This document shows positions 5,713 through 6,239 of a stretch of 6,239 nucleotides of DNA, one piece after another. The DNA is taken from NCBI GenBank assembly GCA_014894735.1, contig JADBKX010000132.1:1-6239 (forward strand), read 5' to 3'. The translations under genes and the position numbers were made by a program. The notes beneath the pieces were generated by a model that had not been told where the DNA came from, did no database searches, and worked only from the letters and a program-made list of their open reading frames with translations. This DNA is from Candidatus Sediminicultor sextus (GTDB lineage: Bacteria > Atribacterota > Phoenicimicrobiia > Phoenicimicrobiales > Phoenicimicrobiaceae). Every line of letters begins with the position of its first letter. Position 1 is the first letter of the stretch.

Positions 5713-6239
5713 ATGAGTTTTATAATGATTTTTGTTATTCTAATTATATTATGGGGGGTTGTAACTTACAATAAATTAGTAACCTTGAGAGGTAGAATAG
5801 ATAATTCCTGGGCGCAGATCGATGTTCAACTAAAAAGAAGGTTTGATCTAATTCCTAATCTGGTAAGTTCTGTAAAAGGATATGCCAAGCATGAGAAAGA
5901 GACATTAGAAGAAGTAACCGCATCCAGAACCAAATATTTATCCGCAAATACACCGGAGGAAAAATTAGGAGCAAATTCAGAGTTAACCGGAGCCTTAACT
6001 AGGCTTTTTGCTGTTGCTGAAAATTATCCTGATTTAAAGGCCAACACAAACTTCCTGGATTTACAAACACAACTGAAAGATACCGAAGATAAGATAAGCT
6101 ACTCAAGACAATTCTATAATGATACTGCTATGAAATATAATATAGTGATAGTCCAGGTACCGACTTCAATACTTGCCAATCTGTTCGGTTTTACCAGCAG
6201 GCCTTATTTCAAAACAGAAGGAGAAGAAAGAGAAAACGT
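5713..6239 (+). CDS. lemA: LemA family protein (3' end cut by window)
   Basis: The frame runs from ATG 5713 to the window end and gives 175 codons, about ten short of a normal LemA of roughly 185 residues. One N-terminal membrane helix (about residues 3-18) is followed by the helical LemA domain. The family signature is clear: YNKLVTLRGRIDNSW (19-33), then QIDVQLKRRFDLIPNLV (35-51) and VKGYAKHEKETLEEV. Later come ELTGALTRLFAVAENYPDLK and FLDLQTQLKDTEDKISYSR. Near the end are FGF and YFK-E, the usual LemA close. The protein is expected to sit in the cytoplasmic membrane with its helical bundle mainly on one face; the biochemical function is not established. Its position straight after the DUF2207 gene, 38 bp apart with its own strong SD, matches the recurrent pairing of LemA with proteins bearing a Gly-rich tail and suggests a shared envelope role. 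Confidence 0.95.
   Translation, partial: MSFIMIFVILIILWGVVTYNKLVTLRGRIDNSWAQIDVQLKRRFDLIPNLVSSVKGYAKHEKETLEEVTASRTKYLSANTPEEKLGANSELTGALTRLFAVAENYPDLKANTNFLDLQTQLKDTEDKISYSRQFYNDTAMKYNIVIVQVPTSILANLFGFTSRPYFKTEGEEREN

Noticed and set aside
2812..6239. Transporter plus DUF2207-lemA as a single export or defence system
   Set aside because: A 151-bp AT-rich gap separates them and no family knowledge links EamA transporters to LemA. Adjacency alone is not enough.

Overview
The window looks like a piece of bacterial chromosome with low to moderate G+C. I estimate about 30% over the metalloprotease gene, high 30s over most of ygiQ, and low to mid 30s over the DUF2207 gene. All genes are on the + strand. 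Codons favour AGA and ATA, and several genes have purine-rich Shine-Dalgarno (SD) sites. This fits a low-GC Firmicutes-like or candidate-phylum anaerobe, but the sequence alone does not fix the phylum. I see no rRNA, tRNA, CRISPR array, transposase or phage gene.

Layout. Positions 1-165 hold the last 54 codons of an unidentified gene cut by the window edge. It overlaps the open frame of a YgjP/DUF45 zinc metalloprotease (to 892), whose conserved domain is intact but whose start codon is unclear. After 60 bp and a clear ribosome-binding site comes a full YgiQ-type radical SAM gene (953-2653). An AT-rich gap of 158 bp with a weak hairpin, an inverted repeat and a candidate promoter precedes an EamA/DMT-family ten-helix exporter (2812-3702). 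A second AT-rich gap of 151 bp precedes a DUF2207 membrane protein with a polyglycine tail (to 5674). Thirty-eight bp later comes lemA (5713 to the window end), which lacks only about its last ten codons.

How the genes relate. The DUF2207-lemA pair is the one convincing functional unit. Both are membrane-anchored envelope proteins, they are closely spaced, and LemA genes are commonly found beside proteins with glycine-rich C-termini (DUF2207 or YgcG/TPM type). The metalloprotease and ygiQ may be co-transcribed, but no shared function can be inferred. The transporter appears to be its own unit. I found no convincing new multi-gene system. The most interesting points are the start-site and frame problem at the metalloprotease, the unusual start context of the DUF2207 gene, its winged-helix-like cytosolic segment, and the polyglycine tail encoded by a perfect 9-bp tandem repeat.
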